Source: Desulfobulbus sp.
Lineage (GTDB): Bacteria; Desulfobacterota; Desulfobulbia; Desulfobulbales; Desulfobulbaceae
Direction: 5' to 3'
DNA length: 26,281 nucleotides
NCBI GenBank assembly: GCA_028684915.1
Contig: JAQUEZ010000077.1
Location: 1 to 26,281, forward strand
The translations under genes and the position numbers were made by a program. The notes under the pieces were generated by a model. That model worked only from the letters and a program-made list of their open reading frames with translations, did not search any database and was not told where the DNA came from. Of the stretch, positions 14,266 to 22,462 are shown piece after piece. Positions within the stretch are counted from its first letter, which is position 1, and each line of letters opens with the position of its first letter.

Positions 14266-15915
14266 CTACATGCTCTCCGGTGCGTTCAAACCGATCAACT
14301 CTAAGCCATTGCGCAATACACGTTTCACCGCGCCACAGAGGTAGAGTCGGACTGCGCTGAGCTCCGCATCCTCGGTGAGCACTTTGTGCTTATTGTAGTA
14401 GCCATGGAATTGTCCGGCCAGTTCCATCAGATAAAAAATCACCCGATGCGGAGCAAGATCAGCAGCGGCTCCTGCAACCAGTTGCGGATAATCGGCCAGG
14501 GTTTTGAGCAACGCGTATTCTTCCGGTTCAAACAACCGCTGCAAATACTCGCCAGCGCCTTCACTGGAGACCGATTGTTCCTTGGCCTGACGCTCGATAC
14601 TGCACAGGCGGGCATGAGCGTACTGGACGTAAAAAACCGGATTTTCCTGGCTCTGCTTCTTGGCCAAATCAAGATCGAATTCGATCAGGTTATCAGGCTT
14701 ACGCATCAAGAAGAAGAAACGCAGGGCATCCGGGCCCACCTCGTCCACCAACTCATCTACGGTAACAAAGGTGGCCTTACGAGTCGACATCTTCACCTGC
14801 TTACCGTCTCTGAGTAGGGTGACAAACTGGTAAAGGACCACGGTGATACGGCTGTCGTCGCAACCGAGCGCACGAATTCCGGCAAGGACATCGGGCACGG
14901 TGGCAATGTGATCAGAGCCAAAAACGTTGATCATCCAGTCGTAGCCGCGTTTGAACTTATCCAGATGATAGGCAATATCCGGCAGGCGGTAGGTTGGCTC
15001 GCCGGTACTCTTGATGATAACCCGATCCTGTTCCAGGCCAAGCTCCGATGTCTTAAACCAGGTAGCTCCCTCTTTTTCATACACCAGATTTTTAGCCTTC
15101 AGCTCATCGACCACCTGATAGATGCGACCATCCTCATAGAGCGTGTGTTCGTTGAAATAGGTGTCAAAACCGATCCCAATCCGTTTTAGAGTGGAGTCGA
15201 TGTCGGCAAAGATGGCCTGCTGCGCCCGATCCTTGAACACACTGATCTCGGCCTCTTGAAAAGAATCACCGCCCTCGTCGATCATTGATTGTGCGATATC
15301 GTAAATATAATCGCCCTGATACCCGTCTTCGGGAAAGGTGTTGGCTAGGCCGAGCCGCTCCTGATACCTGGCTCTGGTCGATTCGCCCAATACCCGCATC
15401 TGTCGACCGGCATCGTTGAAGTAGTATTCGCGCTGCACTGCATAACCGGCAGCTGCCAGCACCCGGGCAATGGCATCGCCAAGCACTGCATTGCGGCCGT
15501 GGCCGACACTGAGCGGTCCGGTGGGGTTGGCGCTGACAAACTCCACCAGCACCTTTTTTCCCGCACCTGCGTGTGAAAAACCAAATTCGTGATCCTGCTT
15601 ATAAATGGGGGCAAGGACGGTGGCCCAGATATCTTTGGCAAGAAAAAGATTGATAAAACCGGGACCAGCAACCTCAACCCGTTCGATCATCGGCTGCTTT
15701 TGGAGAAGGCCTATCATCTGCATCGCTAACTCGCGGGGCTTGCATTTATCAAGACCTGCGGTCACCAGGGCAAAGTTGGTGGAAAAATCGCCCTGCCCTT
15801 CACGCTTGGGCACTTCGATGGCATAACGACCGGTAGCGGCGGCGCTCCATAATCCCTGGGCAACACCTTCCTGAAAACAGCTGTCAACAATCTCTTTAAT
15901 GTGTGATTTTATCAT
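14266..15915 (-). CDS. argS: Arginyl-tRNA synthetase
   Basis: The 549-residue class I synthetase charges tRNA-Arg. Visible features are the N-terminal additional domain, the HIGH-equivalent SVGHGR after FVSANPTGPL, the YYFNDAGRQM motif, the KMSKS-equivalent VKMSTRKATFVT, and the C-terminal DALR anticodon-binding domain (LAPHRVIFYLMELAGQFH). I chose the ATG at 15915. The frame extends to a TTG at 15954, adding 13 residues not usual for the family. It lies downstream of alr in the same direction, with a 171-base gap that may hold its own promoter. Confidence 0.96.
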   Translation of the reverse strand: MIKSHIKEIVDSCFQEGVAQGLWSAAATGRYAIEVPKREGQGDFSTNFALVTAGLDKCKPRELAMQMIGLLQKQPMIERVEVAGPGFINLFLAKDIWATVLAPIYKQDHEFGFSHAGAGKKVLVEFVSANPTGPLSVGHGRNAVLGDAIARVLAAAGYAVQREYYFNDAGRQMRVLGESTRARYQERLGLANTFPEDGYQGDYIYDIAQSMIDEGGDSFQEAEISVFKDRAQQAIFADIDSTLKRIGIGFDTYFNEHTLYEDGRIYQVVDELKAKNLVYEKEGATWFKTSELGLEQDRVIIKSTGEPTYRLPDIAYHLDKFKRGYDWMINVFGSDHIATVPDVLAGIRALGCDDSRITVVLYQFVTLLRDGKQVKMSTRKATFVTVDELVDEVGPDALRFFFLMRKPDNLIEFDLDLAKKQSQENPVFYVQYAHARLCSIERQAKEQSVSSEGAGEYLQRLFEPEEYALLKTLADYPQLVAGAAADLAPHRVIFYLMELAGQFHGYYNKHKVLTEDAELSAVRLYLCGAVKRVLRNGLELIGLNAPESM

Positions 15916-16040
15916 GGGCTTAAAACTGCGGTCCTTGGACCGACTACTTATCAAGAGTGATGGCCTCGTAAATCCCTAAAAAATCGCAACACAATACATA
16001 GAGAAAAACTGCGGGTACGAAGCAGAAAACGTCGCCTTCA

Positions 16041-16054
16041 TCATGTGTACATGA
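16041..16054. promoter_or_regulatory. Palindrome in the alr-argS gap, possible operator
   Basis: TCATGTGTACATGA has perfect 6-bp arms around GT. It lies in the 171 bases between alr and argS. A regulator site is possible, but a 14-base palindrome can occur by chance and no second copy was seen. Confidence 0.2.
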
Positions 16055-16086
16055 CGAAAACAACGACAATTGGCTCAGGCGTGAAA

Positions 16087-17211
16087 TCAGTCCACCAGTT
16101 CACGATCATTGAGGTTGCCGAACAAACAAAGCACCTCGTAACTGATGGTTTCCATCCAGGTTGCAATATCATCGGCGGTAATCTCCGCCTCGCCTTGTCG
16201 GCCAAGCAACACCACCTCGTCACCAGGCTGCACCAGGCCTAACCCGGTGACATCGACCAGGGTCAGGTTCATAGAAATCCTGCCGACAACCGGTGCACGC
16301 TGACCGTTGACCAGTACAGATGCCCGGTTGGTGAGAATGCGCAGGTAGCCATCCTCGTATCCTACCGGAAGTACGGCGATGGTGGCGGGATGACTTGTGG
16401 TATGCAGGTGACCGTAGCCAAGGCCTTTGCCCGCCGGGACCTCGCGCACCTGAAGCACACGGGTGGCAAAGCGCATGGCTGGCTGCAACAGGGGCGGCGC
16501 GGCGGTTGCCCGCCCCTCTAGGCCGTCTGGATAATAGCCATAAAGGGCTATCCCAGGGCGCACCATGTCGAGCCGAGCGTCGGCAACATAAAATAATCCG
16601 CCGGAATTGGCAAGATGGAGACAGCATTTGCCAGGAATCAGGTGACTAAGCTGGGCCGTGGTCTGCTTAAAGACTGCAAGTACTTCCTCTGAGTTGGCGG
16701 ATCGGCGATCATCGGCCAAAGGAAAATGAGCCATAACCCCGCCTAGTTGGAGGTGTTTCTGCTCTCGCACTGCCTGGACCAGATCAACAAAATCATCGGG
16801 AAGCACTCCCTGGCGCCCCATGCCTGCATCAAGCTTGATGTGCACCTCAAGGGGCGTATCCCGTTTTGCAGCCAGGAGTGCGAGTTCCGCCAAGACCTGT
16901 CGATCAGCGACCACAGGGGTCAGGTTCGCCTCAACCAGTGCCGACAGGGTCTGGGGAATGACCCCAGCCAGAACCAAAATCGGTAGAGTTATACCTGCAT
17001 CACGCAGGCGGATACCCTCTACAACCTCGGCCACGCCAAAGGCAGCAGCCCCCTCATCGGCAAATATACGGGCACAGTCGACCTGTCCGTGGCCGTATCC
17101 GTCGGATTTGATCAGGGGCATGATCGCCGCCCCTTGCGCCAATCGACGACAGAGACGGAAGTTGTGAATAAGCGCCGATCGACTGACAGTAACACGATTT
17201 AGAGATCTCAT
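16087..17211 (-). CDS. alr: Alanine racemase
   Basis: The 374-residue fold-type III PLP enzyme makes D-alanine for peptidoglycan. The PLP Lys is K35 in MPLIKSDGYGHG. The second catalytic Tyr region (GYGHLHTT), GYEDGYLR, and the C-terminal domain with VVGRISMNLTLVDVT and GDEVVLLG are visible. Length is typical. The ATG at 17211 has a GAAGG site and lies 9 bases after the stop of the preceding 4-TM protein gene, so the two are co-transcribed. Confidence 0.96.
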   Translation of the reverse strand: MRSLNRVTVSRSALIHNFRLCRRLAQGAAIMPLIKSDGYGHGQVDCARIFADEGAAAFGVAEVVEGIRLRDAGITLPILVLAGVIPQTLSALVEANLTPVVADRQVLAELALLAAKRDTPLEVHIKLDAGMGRQGVLPDDFVDLVQAVREQKHLQLGGVMAHFPLADDRRSANSEEVLAVFKQTTAQLSHLIPGKCCLHLANSGGLFYVADARLDMVRPGIALYGYYPDGLEGRATAAPPLLQPAMRFATRVLQVREVPAGKGLGYGHLHTTSHPATIAVLPVGYEDGYLRILTNRASVLVNGQRAPVVGRISMNLTLVDVTGLGLVQPGDEVVLLGRQGEAEITADDIATWMETISYEVLCLFGNLNDRELVD

Positions 17212-17220
17212 GCAGCCTTC

Positions 17221-17664
17221 TCAATGTGCGTTGCGTAGAGAGTACCACTGGGCCCAGCCAAGACGGCTGGAGAAACAAAGCGCCCAACCGATGGCACAAT
17301 ACAACATACCTACCAACTGGCCCGGATGCCCCACTCGGCGAATAACGATACCGGCAGTCATCATCATGACCACCATCAGCCAACTTTTCCAGGAGTAAAG
17401 AGCGCCCAAGCAGGTGTTGTCCTTGAAATGAACAATTCGCTCGATGGATTTGCGGACGACCTTATCAAGGATCAGCATCGATTTCAGAGTTCCGAGCGAA
17501 AACGAGAGGGCAAGTAACCAGTAATGCTGCTCTGTCTTGATCCAGTTATAGCCGCGATACATCAAAAGGCAACCAACGGCTGTCCAGAGAAAAGGGGCGG
17601 CAAAGAGGTGTACCGATCTTGGGACGCCCGGCTTAACCCATTGGCTGAATTTTCGTGCAGTCAT
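17221..17664 (-). CDS. Hypothetical four-helix membrane protein (147 residues)
   Basis: The frame is open further upstream, but that part runs through the ferredoxin terminator, so I chose the ATG at 17664 (MTARKFSQWV) with a GGAAAG site. Four hydrophobic segments are visible (about residues 19-36, 48-64, 92-110 and 118-136), separated by short basic loops such as DKVVRKSIERIVHFKD. No family is recognised. It is coupled to alr, which starts 9 bases later, so a cell-envelope role is plausible but not shown. Confidence 0.7.
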   Translation of the reverse strand: MTARKFSQWVKPGVPRSVHLFAAPFLWTAVGCLLMYRGYNWIKTEQHYWLLALSFSLGTLKSMLILDKVVRKSIERIVHFKDNTCLGALYSWKSWLMVVMMMTAGIVIRRVGHPGQLVGMLYCAIGWALCFSSRLGWAQWYSLRNAH

Positions 17665-17701
17665 CAATTGCTTTCCGTAACAGAGCACCTTAAAACAAGT
17701 G

Positions 17702-17729
17702 AAGCCCACCCCCGTACAGGGATGGGCTT
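17702..17729 (-). terminator. Terminator after the ferredoxin gene
   Basis: On the minus strand AAGCCCATCCC pairs with GGGGGTGGGCTT around TGTAC, followed by a modestly T-rich stretch. It separates the ferredoxin gene from the downstream 147-residue gene. Confidence 0.65.
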
Positions 17730-17758
17730 GCAAACCACAACCGAATGTTCTGAAAAAA

Positions 17759-17944
17759 TCAGATCTCGGTAACGGTGATGGCTCCCTCAGGGCAAACCTC
17801 GACACAGGTCTCGCAACCAAGGCACTCGTCGGAATTAACCGGCTCAGCCTTGCCATCCTGCATCTCGAAAACCTGAGCGGGGCAAGCGTTTACACACTCT
17901 TCATCACCAGAACATTTGTCTTTATCAACAACGATTTCCCACAT
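17759..17944 (-). CDS. Seven-iron type ferredoxin with Asp in place of a cluster cysteine
   Basis: The 61-residue dicluster ferredoxin has motif one C11-x2-D14-x2-C17-x3-C21-P and motif two C41-x2-C44-x2-C47-x3-C51-P. Motif two supplies a normal [4Fe-4S] site. In motif one the second Cys is Asp14, as in Desulfovibrio africanus ferredoxin III (also 61 residues, Asp14), whose [3Fe-4S] cluster can take up a further metal. GGAGG precedes the ATG at 17944. It has its own promoter (18037-18065) and terminator, so it is a monocistronic cytoplasmic electron carrier. Confidence 0.95.
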   Translation of the reverse strand: MWEIVVDKDKCSGDEECVNACPAQVFEMQDGKAEPVNSDECLGCETCVEVCPEGAITVTEI

Positions 17945-18036
17945 GGCACAACCTCCAAATGAATGATTTAAAAACTCGAAACACGATGTTGTTACAACCT
18001 CGGGTACAAGGCAAAACAATACGTAAGAATCGATTT

Positions 18037-18065
18037 TCTTTATAAGACAGGCCATTCTTTGTCAA
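18037..18065 (-). promoter_or_regulatory. Probable sigma70 promoter for the ferredoxin gene
   Basis: On the minus strand the sequence has a perfect TTGACA (18065-18060) and, 17 bases on, TAAAGA (18042-18037). TATAAA overlaps it at 15-bp spacing. The leader to the ATG at 17944 is about 85 bases. Confidence 0.6.
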
Positions 18066-18400
18066 GTTAAAAGATCGACGGCCCGGTAGCGGTATTTGGG
18101 GGGTGACCCGCCTGGAATGATCCATAATCAACCCCATGCACTCCGCCCTCCAACCCGCCGACAAGCACCTGCTCTTTTTTCATTTGCACCTGTGAAAATC
18201 AAGGGTAAAAAGAGGCGGCATTTATGTTTGTTGATGGCGTCGTAAAAACTTTGATTTCCTGCGTCGCAGCTTTTCCCCGACACTTGACCTTTGCACCGAG
18301 AGAAAAGCGCCTCCTTGTACAGCTTTGTTTTTACCGAATCATTTCTTAAAGTGTGATGGATTGTTTGCCCGTCCATCATTATTTGCAAAGGAGATTTTCC
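18066..18400. other. Intergenic region between the ferredoxin and 114-residue genes
   Basis: No coding frame is convincing. The region is the divergent control region of two genes. It contains the perfect 11-base palindrome CTGCGTCGCAG (18259-18269), inside a GGCGTCGTAAAAACTT-type stretch that looks like a dispersed intergenic repeat, but no second copy exists in the window. A TTGACC at 18286 has no good -10 partner. Confidence 0.35.
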
Positions 18401-18745
18401 ATGGCAAAAAAAATCGAGAAAAAGAAAGCACACGGCTACGGCCCGGAAAAAGGCGAGCTGGCTATGATTGAAGGAATAATTGAAGGCAGTCCGGATGCTG
18501 TTGGCGTGGCGGTTATCCGTCTTGACTGCGGCTGCCGCAAGATGGCGGCTGTTGATAAACACGGTGATCCGGCCAGTAAGATCATCATGTACCGTGACAA
18601 CGCCGAGTCGATCTGCGATTTATGCAAGGAAGATAACGGCAGTTTTATGCGGGTAGAAAAACAGTTTATCAAGTGGAATACCCCTGAGCCGGACGTCCAC
18701 ACCAAAGAAATGATCATCGGCAAGGTCCTGGGGAACGATCAATAA
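18401..18745 (+). CDS. Cys-containing small protein of unknown function (114 residues)
   Basis: AAAGGAG precedes the ATG at 18401 at ideal spacing. The frame continues upstream, but without support for a start. The N-terminus is Lys-rich (AKKIEKKKAHGYGPEKG), followed by a beta-rich core with DCGCRK (C43, C45) and CDLCKED (C72, C75), four cysteines arranged like a small zinc or iron site. The C-terminus is mixed. There is no signal peptide or membrane segment. I do not know the family. It appears to be a single-gene unit, since the next gene starts 169 bases later. Confidence 0.8.
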   Translation: MAKKIEKKKAHGYGPEKGELAMIEGIIEGSPDAVGVAVIRLDCGCRKMAAVDKHGDPASKIIMYRDNAESICDLCKEDNGSFMRVEKQFIKWNTPEPDVHTKEMIIGKVLGNDQ

Positions 18746-18914
18746 CCCCTTGTAAAGATAGCACAGCCTGCGGGGTTGCCCAACCGATGGATGATGGCTA
18801 AGGTAGGCGCTGACACAGCACTTTTTTACGTGTAGTCGTCTTTTTCCTGGCCGAGTCGGCGGGTTTACCTGGAGTAACCTGCTTCCCGTTGTCCTTCTCC
18901 CCCTGTTGTCGTCC

Positions 18915-19823
18915 ATGCTTCCCAAATACCCAGAATCATGTGAGTTGACCCTTGTGCACCGTTCCCTGCTGCACCCGATGTTTCGGGAGCTTCGCGACGG
19001 TATTTCCGAGTTCACCTTCGCCAATATCTACCTGTTCAGAAAGGCCCATAGCTATCGCCTTACCCGTCTGGCCGACGGTACAATCGCCCTGCTCGGGCAG
19101 GATAACGGCCAACCGTTTTTCATGCTGCCCTTTGGCCTGCCGGAAAGTGGCCTCTTGGCCCAGCTCTTTCAAAATCACGCTCTACTGAAAGCCGCTTCTA
19201 AGGAGCAGGCATCCCGACTTGCCGAGCTTGGCTACCGGGTGCTTGAGGATCGGGATAACTTTGATTATCTCTACCGGCGGCAGGATTTAGCCGTACTCGG
19301 CGGTCGCTACTACCACAAAAAACGCAATCTGATCAAAGCATTTGTCTCCAACCATACCTATGCGGCTCGGCCACTTCGTGAGGAGTACATTGCCGATGCC
19401 GTACAAGTTTTGGATGATTGGCGTGCCGGTAACGAGCAGGCCGGTGATTATGACGCCGCCCGCGAGGCTCTGGAGCAGGTCGATACTCTGCAGCTCTGCG
19501 GCGGGATCTACTACGTGGAAGATCGGCCCGTGGCCTATGCCTTGGGTGAAGAACTGAGCGGCATGGCCACTTACCTGATTCATTTTGAAAAGGCGGTTTC
19601 CGGGTATAAAGGGCTGTACCAATTTATCAACCAGTCTTTTGCCTCAGTCCTGCCGGAGGATTACGAGACCATCAATCGGGAACAGGATATGGGCGACCAG
19701 GGGTTGCGCCAGGCAAAACTCAGCTATAAGCCAACAGGGTTTATCGAAAAATTCAAGATTTACCCCAAAGATGCCAGCCTACAGCCGACTTTTGCCCGTG
19801 CCGAGGAAACCATCGAAACCTGA
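18915..19823 (+). CDS. DUF2156 family protein (GNAT-like, lysyltransferase-type domain)
   Basis: The 302-residue protein resembles the DUF2156/phosphatidylglycerol lysyltransferase C-terminal domain without the membrane part. The N-terminal half carries SEFTFANIYLFRKAHSYRL. The core has DYLYRRQDLAVLGGRYYHKK and NLIKAF, and the end has NREQDMGDQGLRQAKLSYKP. In this family the fold is a double GNAT that may use aminoacyl-tRNA or acyl-CoA donors, and the substrate here is unknown. The ATG at 18915 was chosen over the in-frame TTG at 18906. No clear ribosome site is visible. It is probably co-transcribed with the LysE gene 74 bases later. Confidence 0.8.
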   Translation: MLPKYPESCELTLVHRSLLHPMFRELRDGISEFTFANIYLFRKAHSYRLTRLADGTIALLGQDNGQPFFMLPFGLPESGLLAQLFQNHALLKAASKEQASRLAELGYRVLEDRDNFDYLYRRQDLAVLGGRYYHKKRNLIKAFVSNHTYAARPLREEYIADAVQVLDDWRAGNEQAGDYDAAREALEQVDTLQLCGGIYYVEDRPVAYALGEELSGMATYLIHFEKAVSGYKGLYQFINQSFASVLPEDYETINREQDMGDQGLRQAKLSYKPTGFIEKFKIYPKDASLQPTFARAEETIET

Positions 19824-19897
19824 ACAGGAATCAGGCCTCGCACCCCGCCGTATGTGCCTGGTTCCACTCTTCGCCTTTACCTCTCGACGAATCCATC

Positions 19898-20524
19898 ATG
19901 TTTGATCTCAGCGCTCTTGTTCTGTTCATCTCCACCTCCCTCCTCCTAGCCTTGGCTCCGGGACCGGATAATATCTTTGTCCTCACCCAGGCGGCAATGA
20001 AGGGCAGACTCGTTGGCCTGGTGGTCACCCTTGGATTGTGCACGGGATTGATCGTGCACACCGCAGCTGTGGCACTTGGCGTAGCGGCCATTTTTCAGGC
20101 CTCGGCCACTGCCTTTAATCTGCTCAAATTTGCTGGCGCAGCCTACCTGGTATATCTGGCCTGGGGAGCCTTTCATGCCGGGGCCGAATCGATTGAGGAT
20201 AAAAGCGGACGGGAAATGAGCCTGTTCCGCTACTATGTTCGCGGCATCATCATGAACGTCACCAATCCCAAGGTGTCGATCTTCTTCCTTGCCTTCCTCC
20301 CTCAGTTCACCCGGCCGGAACGCGGTCATTTGCCGCTGCAGATGTTGACTCTCGGTGGACTATTCATCCTCTCCACCTTGCTTGTCTTCGGCAGCATCAG
20401 TTTACTCGCCGCTCTCCTTGGCGCATGGCTGCGACGATCCGACTGGGCGCAACAGTGGCTCAATCGGGCCGCCGGGACTATCTTTGCCGGACTGGCGCTC
20501 AAACTGGCGACTGCCAGCAGGTGA
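19898..20524 (+). CDS. LysE/RhtB family amino-acid exporter
   Basis: The 208-residue inner-membrane protein has about six hydrophobic segments. The LysE signature is seen in LALAPGPDNIFVLTQAAMKG, the GLCTGLIVHTAAVALGVAAI segment, FAGAAYLVYLAWGAFH, and NVTNPKVSIFFLAFLPQF. Members export basic or neutral amino acids and homoserine lactones, and the substrate cannot be told here. It follows the DUF2156 gene in the same direction. No terminator is evident after it. Confidence 0.92.
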   Translation: MFDLSALVLFISTSLLLALAPGPDNIFVLTQAAMKGRLVGLVVTLGLCTGLIVHTAAVALGVAAIFQASATAFNLLKFAGAAYLVYLAWGAFHAGAESIEDKSGREMSLFRYYVRGIIMNVTNPKVSIFFLAFLPQFTRPERGHLPLQMLTLGGLFILSTLLVFGSISLLAALLGAWLRRSDWAQQWLNRAAGTIFAGLALKLATASR

Positions 20525-20698
20525 GCCCCTAAAACGCCTATCACGGCCAAAAAGTCCACCTATTCCGCCGTTTTTCCAGAGGCCACAGGTTCGATCTTCC
20601 TTTGAAATACTTCTTGAAAAAGCTGATTTTCTCGACTTAAGTCAGCGATTCAGAATTCACAGTGCTCTGGACCCACGTATTACCTAATTGGGGGTGTT

Positions 20699-21529
20699 AT
20701 GCAGGAAGAGAAACGGCAACTTTTGCGGAAAATCGGAAGTGAAGACGGCAAAATCACTGTCCTCACCGGAGCCGGAATTTCCGCAGAGAGCGGAATTCCT
20801 ACCTTTCGCGGCCCTGAAGGCTATTGGACAATAGGCTCCAAAGTGTATCAGCCTCAAGAGATGGCCACCTTCCACATGTTCTGTCAGATGCCCGATGAAG
20901 TCTGGAAATGGTACCTCTACCGCATGGGCGTCTGCGGTGCAGCTGATCCCAACCCCGGCCATCTTGCCCTGGTGGCGCTGGAAAAATATTACGGCGACCG
21001 GTTCACCCTTATCACCCAGAATGTCGACGGACTCCATCTCCGGGCCGGCAATTCCCTTGCACGAACCTACCAAATCCACGGCAATGTCTTTTTCATGCGC
21101 TGTTCCTTGGAGTGCAGCGAAGCCATCTACCCTCTTCCCGAGAGCGTACGTCCCAAAAGCAAGGAGGAGAAACTCACCGAAGCGGATCATAAATCCCTGC
21201 GCTGCCCGCTCTGCGGTGCCCGCACCCGGCCACATATTCTCCTTTTCGACGAGAGCTACAACGAACACCACTACCACTTTTACAGTTCTCTGGCCACAGC
21301 CAGGCAAACCGCCCTACTGTTGATTGTCGGCACAGCCGGTGCCACCAACCTACCCAACCAGGTGGCACGCGAGGTTTACCGCAACGACGGGATTATCGTT
21401 GATATCAATATCGAACCGAACACCTTCTCCCAGTTGGCCCAGGGAACTCCGCACGGCTTTTTTATCCAGGAATCAAGTGCTACCGCGCTCCCCACTTTGC
21501 TTGAGATCATGACCGGTCAAACGGTGTAA
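20699..21529 (+). CDS. Sir2-family NAD-dependent protein deacylase
   Basis: The 276-residue sirtuin has the NAD-binding LTGAGISAESGIPTFRG near the N-terminus, TQNVDGLH, catalytic His127 in IHGN, and a structural zinc site of C135, C139, C169 and C172 (CPLC). After that, RPHILLFDESYN takes the place of the usual RPxVVxFGE, and GTAGATNLPNQ replaces the common GTS-x-x-V-x-P. These changes suggest a divergent bacterial subgroup whose acyl preference may differ from CobB. The ATG follows GGGGGTG. It appears to be transcribed alone or with pdxH, although pdxH has its own candidate promoter. Confidence 0.9.
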   Translation: MQEEKRQLLRKIGSEDGKITVLTGAGISAESGIPTFRGPEGYWTIGSKVYQPQEMATFHMFCQMPDEVWKWYLYRMGVCGAADPNPGHLALVALEKYYGDRFTLITQNVDGLHLRAGNSLARTYQIHGNVFFMRCSLECSEAIYPLPESVRPKSKEEKLTEADHKSLRCPLCGARTRPHILLFDESYNEHHYHFYSSLATARQTALLLIVGTAGATNLPNQVAREVYRNDGIIVDINIEPNTFSQLAQGTPHGFFIQESSATALPTLLEIMTGQTV

Positions 21530-21682
21530 ATTTTACGGTTCGGCCTCCTTCTTGGGGCCTCAACAAACGGATTCCCTCTCAAATTGCCTTACGCTTTTAC
21601 CCAGGCAAATTCTGCCTAAGAGGCAAAACAGGGTTGGATGTCCATTGATCTGCTTTCTACAGGGCCTTTCTTTCGCTCAGAG

Positions 21683-21711
21683 TTGACCTGACTAGAAATG
21701 CTCCTTACAGT
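21683..21711 (+). promoter_or_regulatory. Probable sigma70 promoter for pdxH
   Basis: TTGACC (21683-21688) and TACAGT (21706-21711) are spaced by 17 bp, with a leader of about 25 bases to the ATG at 21743. Confidence 0.45.
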
Positions 21712-21742
21712 GAGGAGATTATTTGCCCCACGGAGTGTAGCT

Positions 21743-22381
21743 ATGAATATTCAAGGATTACGCAAAGAATACGTTAACCCTGTCTTGAACCGGGCCATGC
21801 TCGCAGACGACCCCTACGACCAATTCGAGCGTTGGTTTCAAGAGGCCTGCAGTGCCGAATTGCCCGAACCCAATGCCATGACCTTGGCTACGGTTGGCAG
21901 CGACGGCCAACCGACTCTACGCACGGTGCTGTTGAAGTTCTATGACCGGGAAGGTTTTGTCTTTTTTACCAATTATGGCAGCCGCAAATCTCATGAAATT
22001 GAAATAAATCATAAAGTGGCCCTACTCTTCCCCTGGGTTAAGCTCGCTCGCCAGGTTTCGGTTACCGGTACGGCCCAAAAGATCAGCGCTGCGGAATCGG
22101 CCAGATATTTTGCGACTCGTCCCCGGGAAAGTCAATTGGGCGCCTGGATATCCAAGCAGAGTTCGGTACTCAGTTCACGCCAAATATTGATGATGGAACT
22201 GGAAAAAATCAAAAATAAGTTTCTCAAAGGTGAGATTCCCCTTCCCGATTTCTGGGGAGGCTACCGGGTTCGTCCCCAGTCGGTTGAGTTCTGGCAGGGC
22301 CAGACAAGCCGTCTCCACGACCGTTTTCTCTATCGTCAAAACGAGGATGGCCTCTGGTCCATCGAACGCCTGGCACCTTGA
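21743..22381 (+). CDS. pdxH: Pyridoxamine/pyridoxine 5'-phosphate oxidase
   Basis: The 212-residue FMN enzyme oxidises PNP and PMP to PLP. Visible features are the substrate-lid N-terminus (MNIQGLRKEY), PNAMTLATVGSDGQPTLRTV, FFTNYGSRKSHEIE, the FMN-binding ATRPRESQLGAWISKQSSVL, and the C-terminal WGGYRVRPQSVEFWQG plus RLHDRFLYR. The start at 21743 fits the family and has a GGAGTG site. The frame extends to 21698 across the promoter region. The enzyme uses O2 as electron acceptor, which is of note in an organism inferred to be mainly anaerobic. Confidence 0.96.
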   Translation: MNIQGLRKEYVNPVLNRAMLADDPYDQFERWFQEACSAELPEPNAMTLATVGSDGQPTLRTVLLKFYDREGFVFFTNYGSRKSHEIEINHKVALLFPWVKLARQVSVTGTAQKISAAESARYFATRPRESQLGAWISKQSSVLSSRQILMMELEKIKNKFLKGEIPLPDFWGGYRVRPQSVEFWQGQTSRLHDRFLYRQNEDGLWSIERLAP

Positions 22382-22462
22382 GCATCACCGCTTACCGCTG
22401 TCGCACCATCCCCCTCTCTTTTTACTTGTCGACCCGATAACCTTTTCCCAGGATTTTCGTTT

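Noticed and set aside
18746..18790. AACCCC/GGGGTT stem after the 114-residue gene
   Set aside because: The stem has only 6 bp with a long loop and no T-run, so it is too weak to call.
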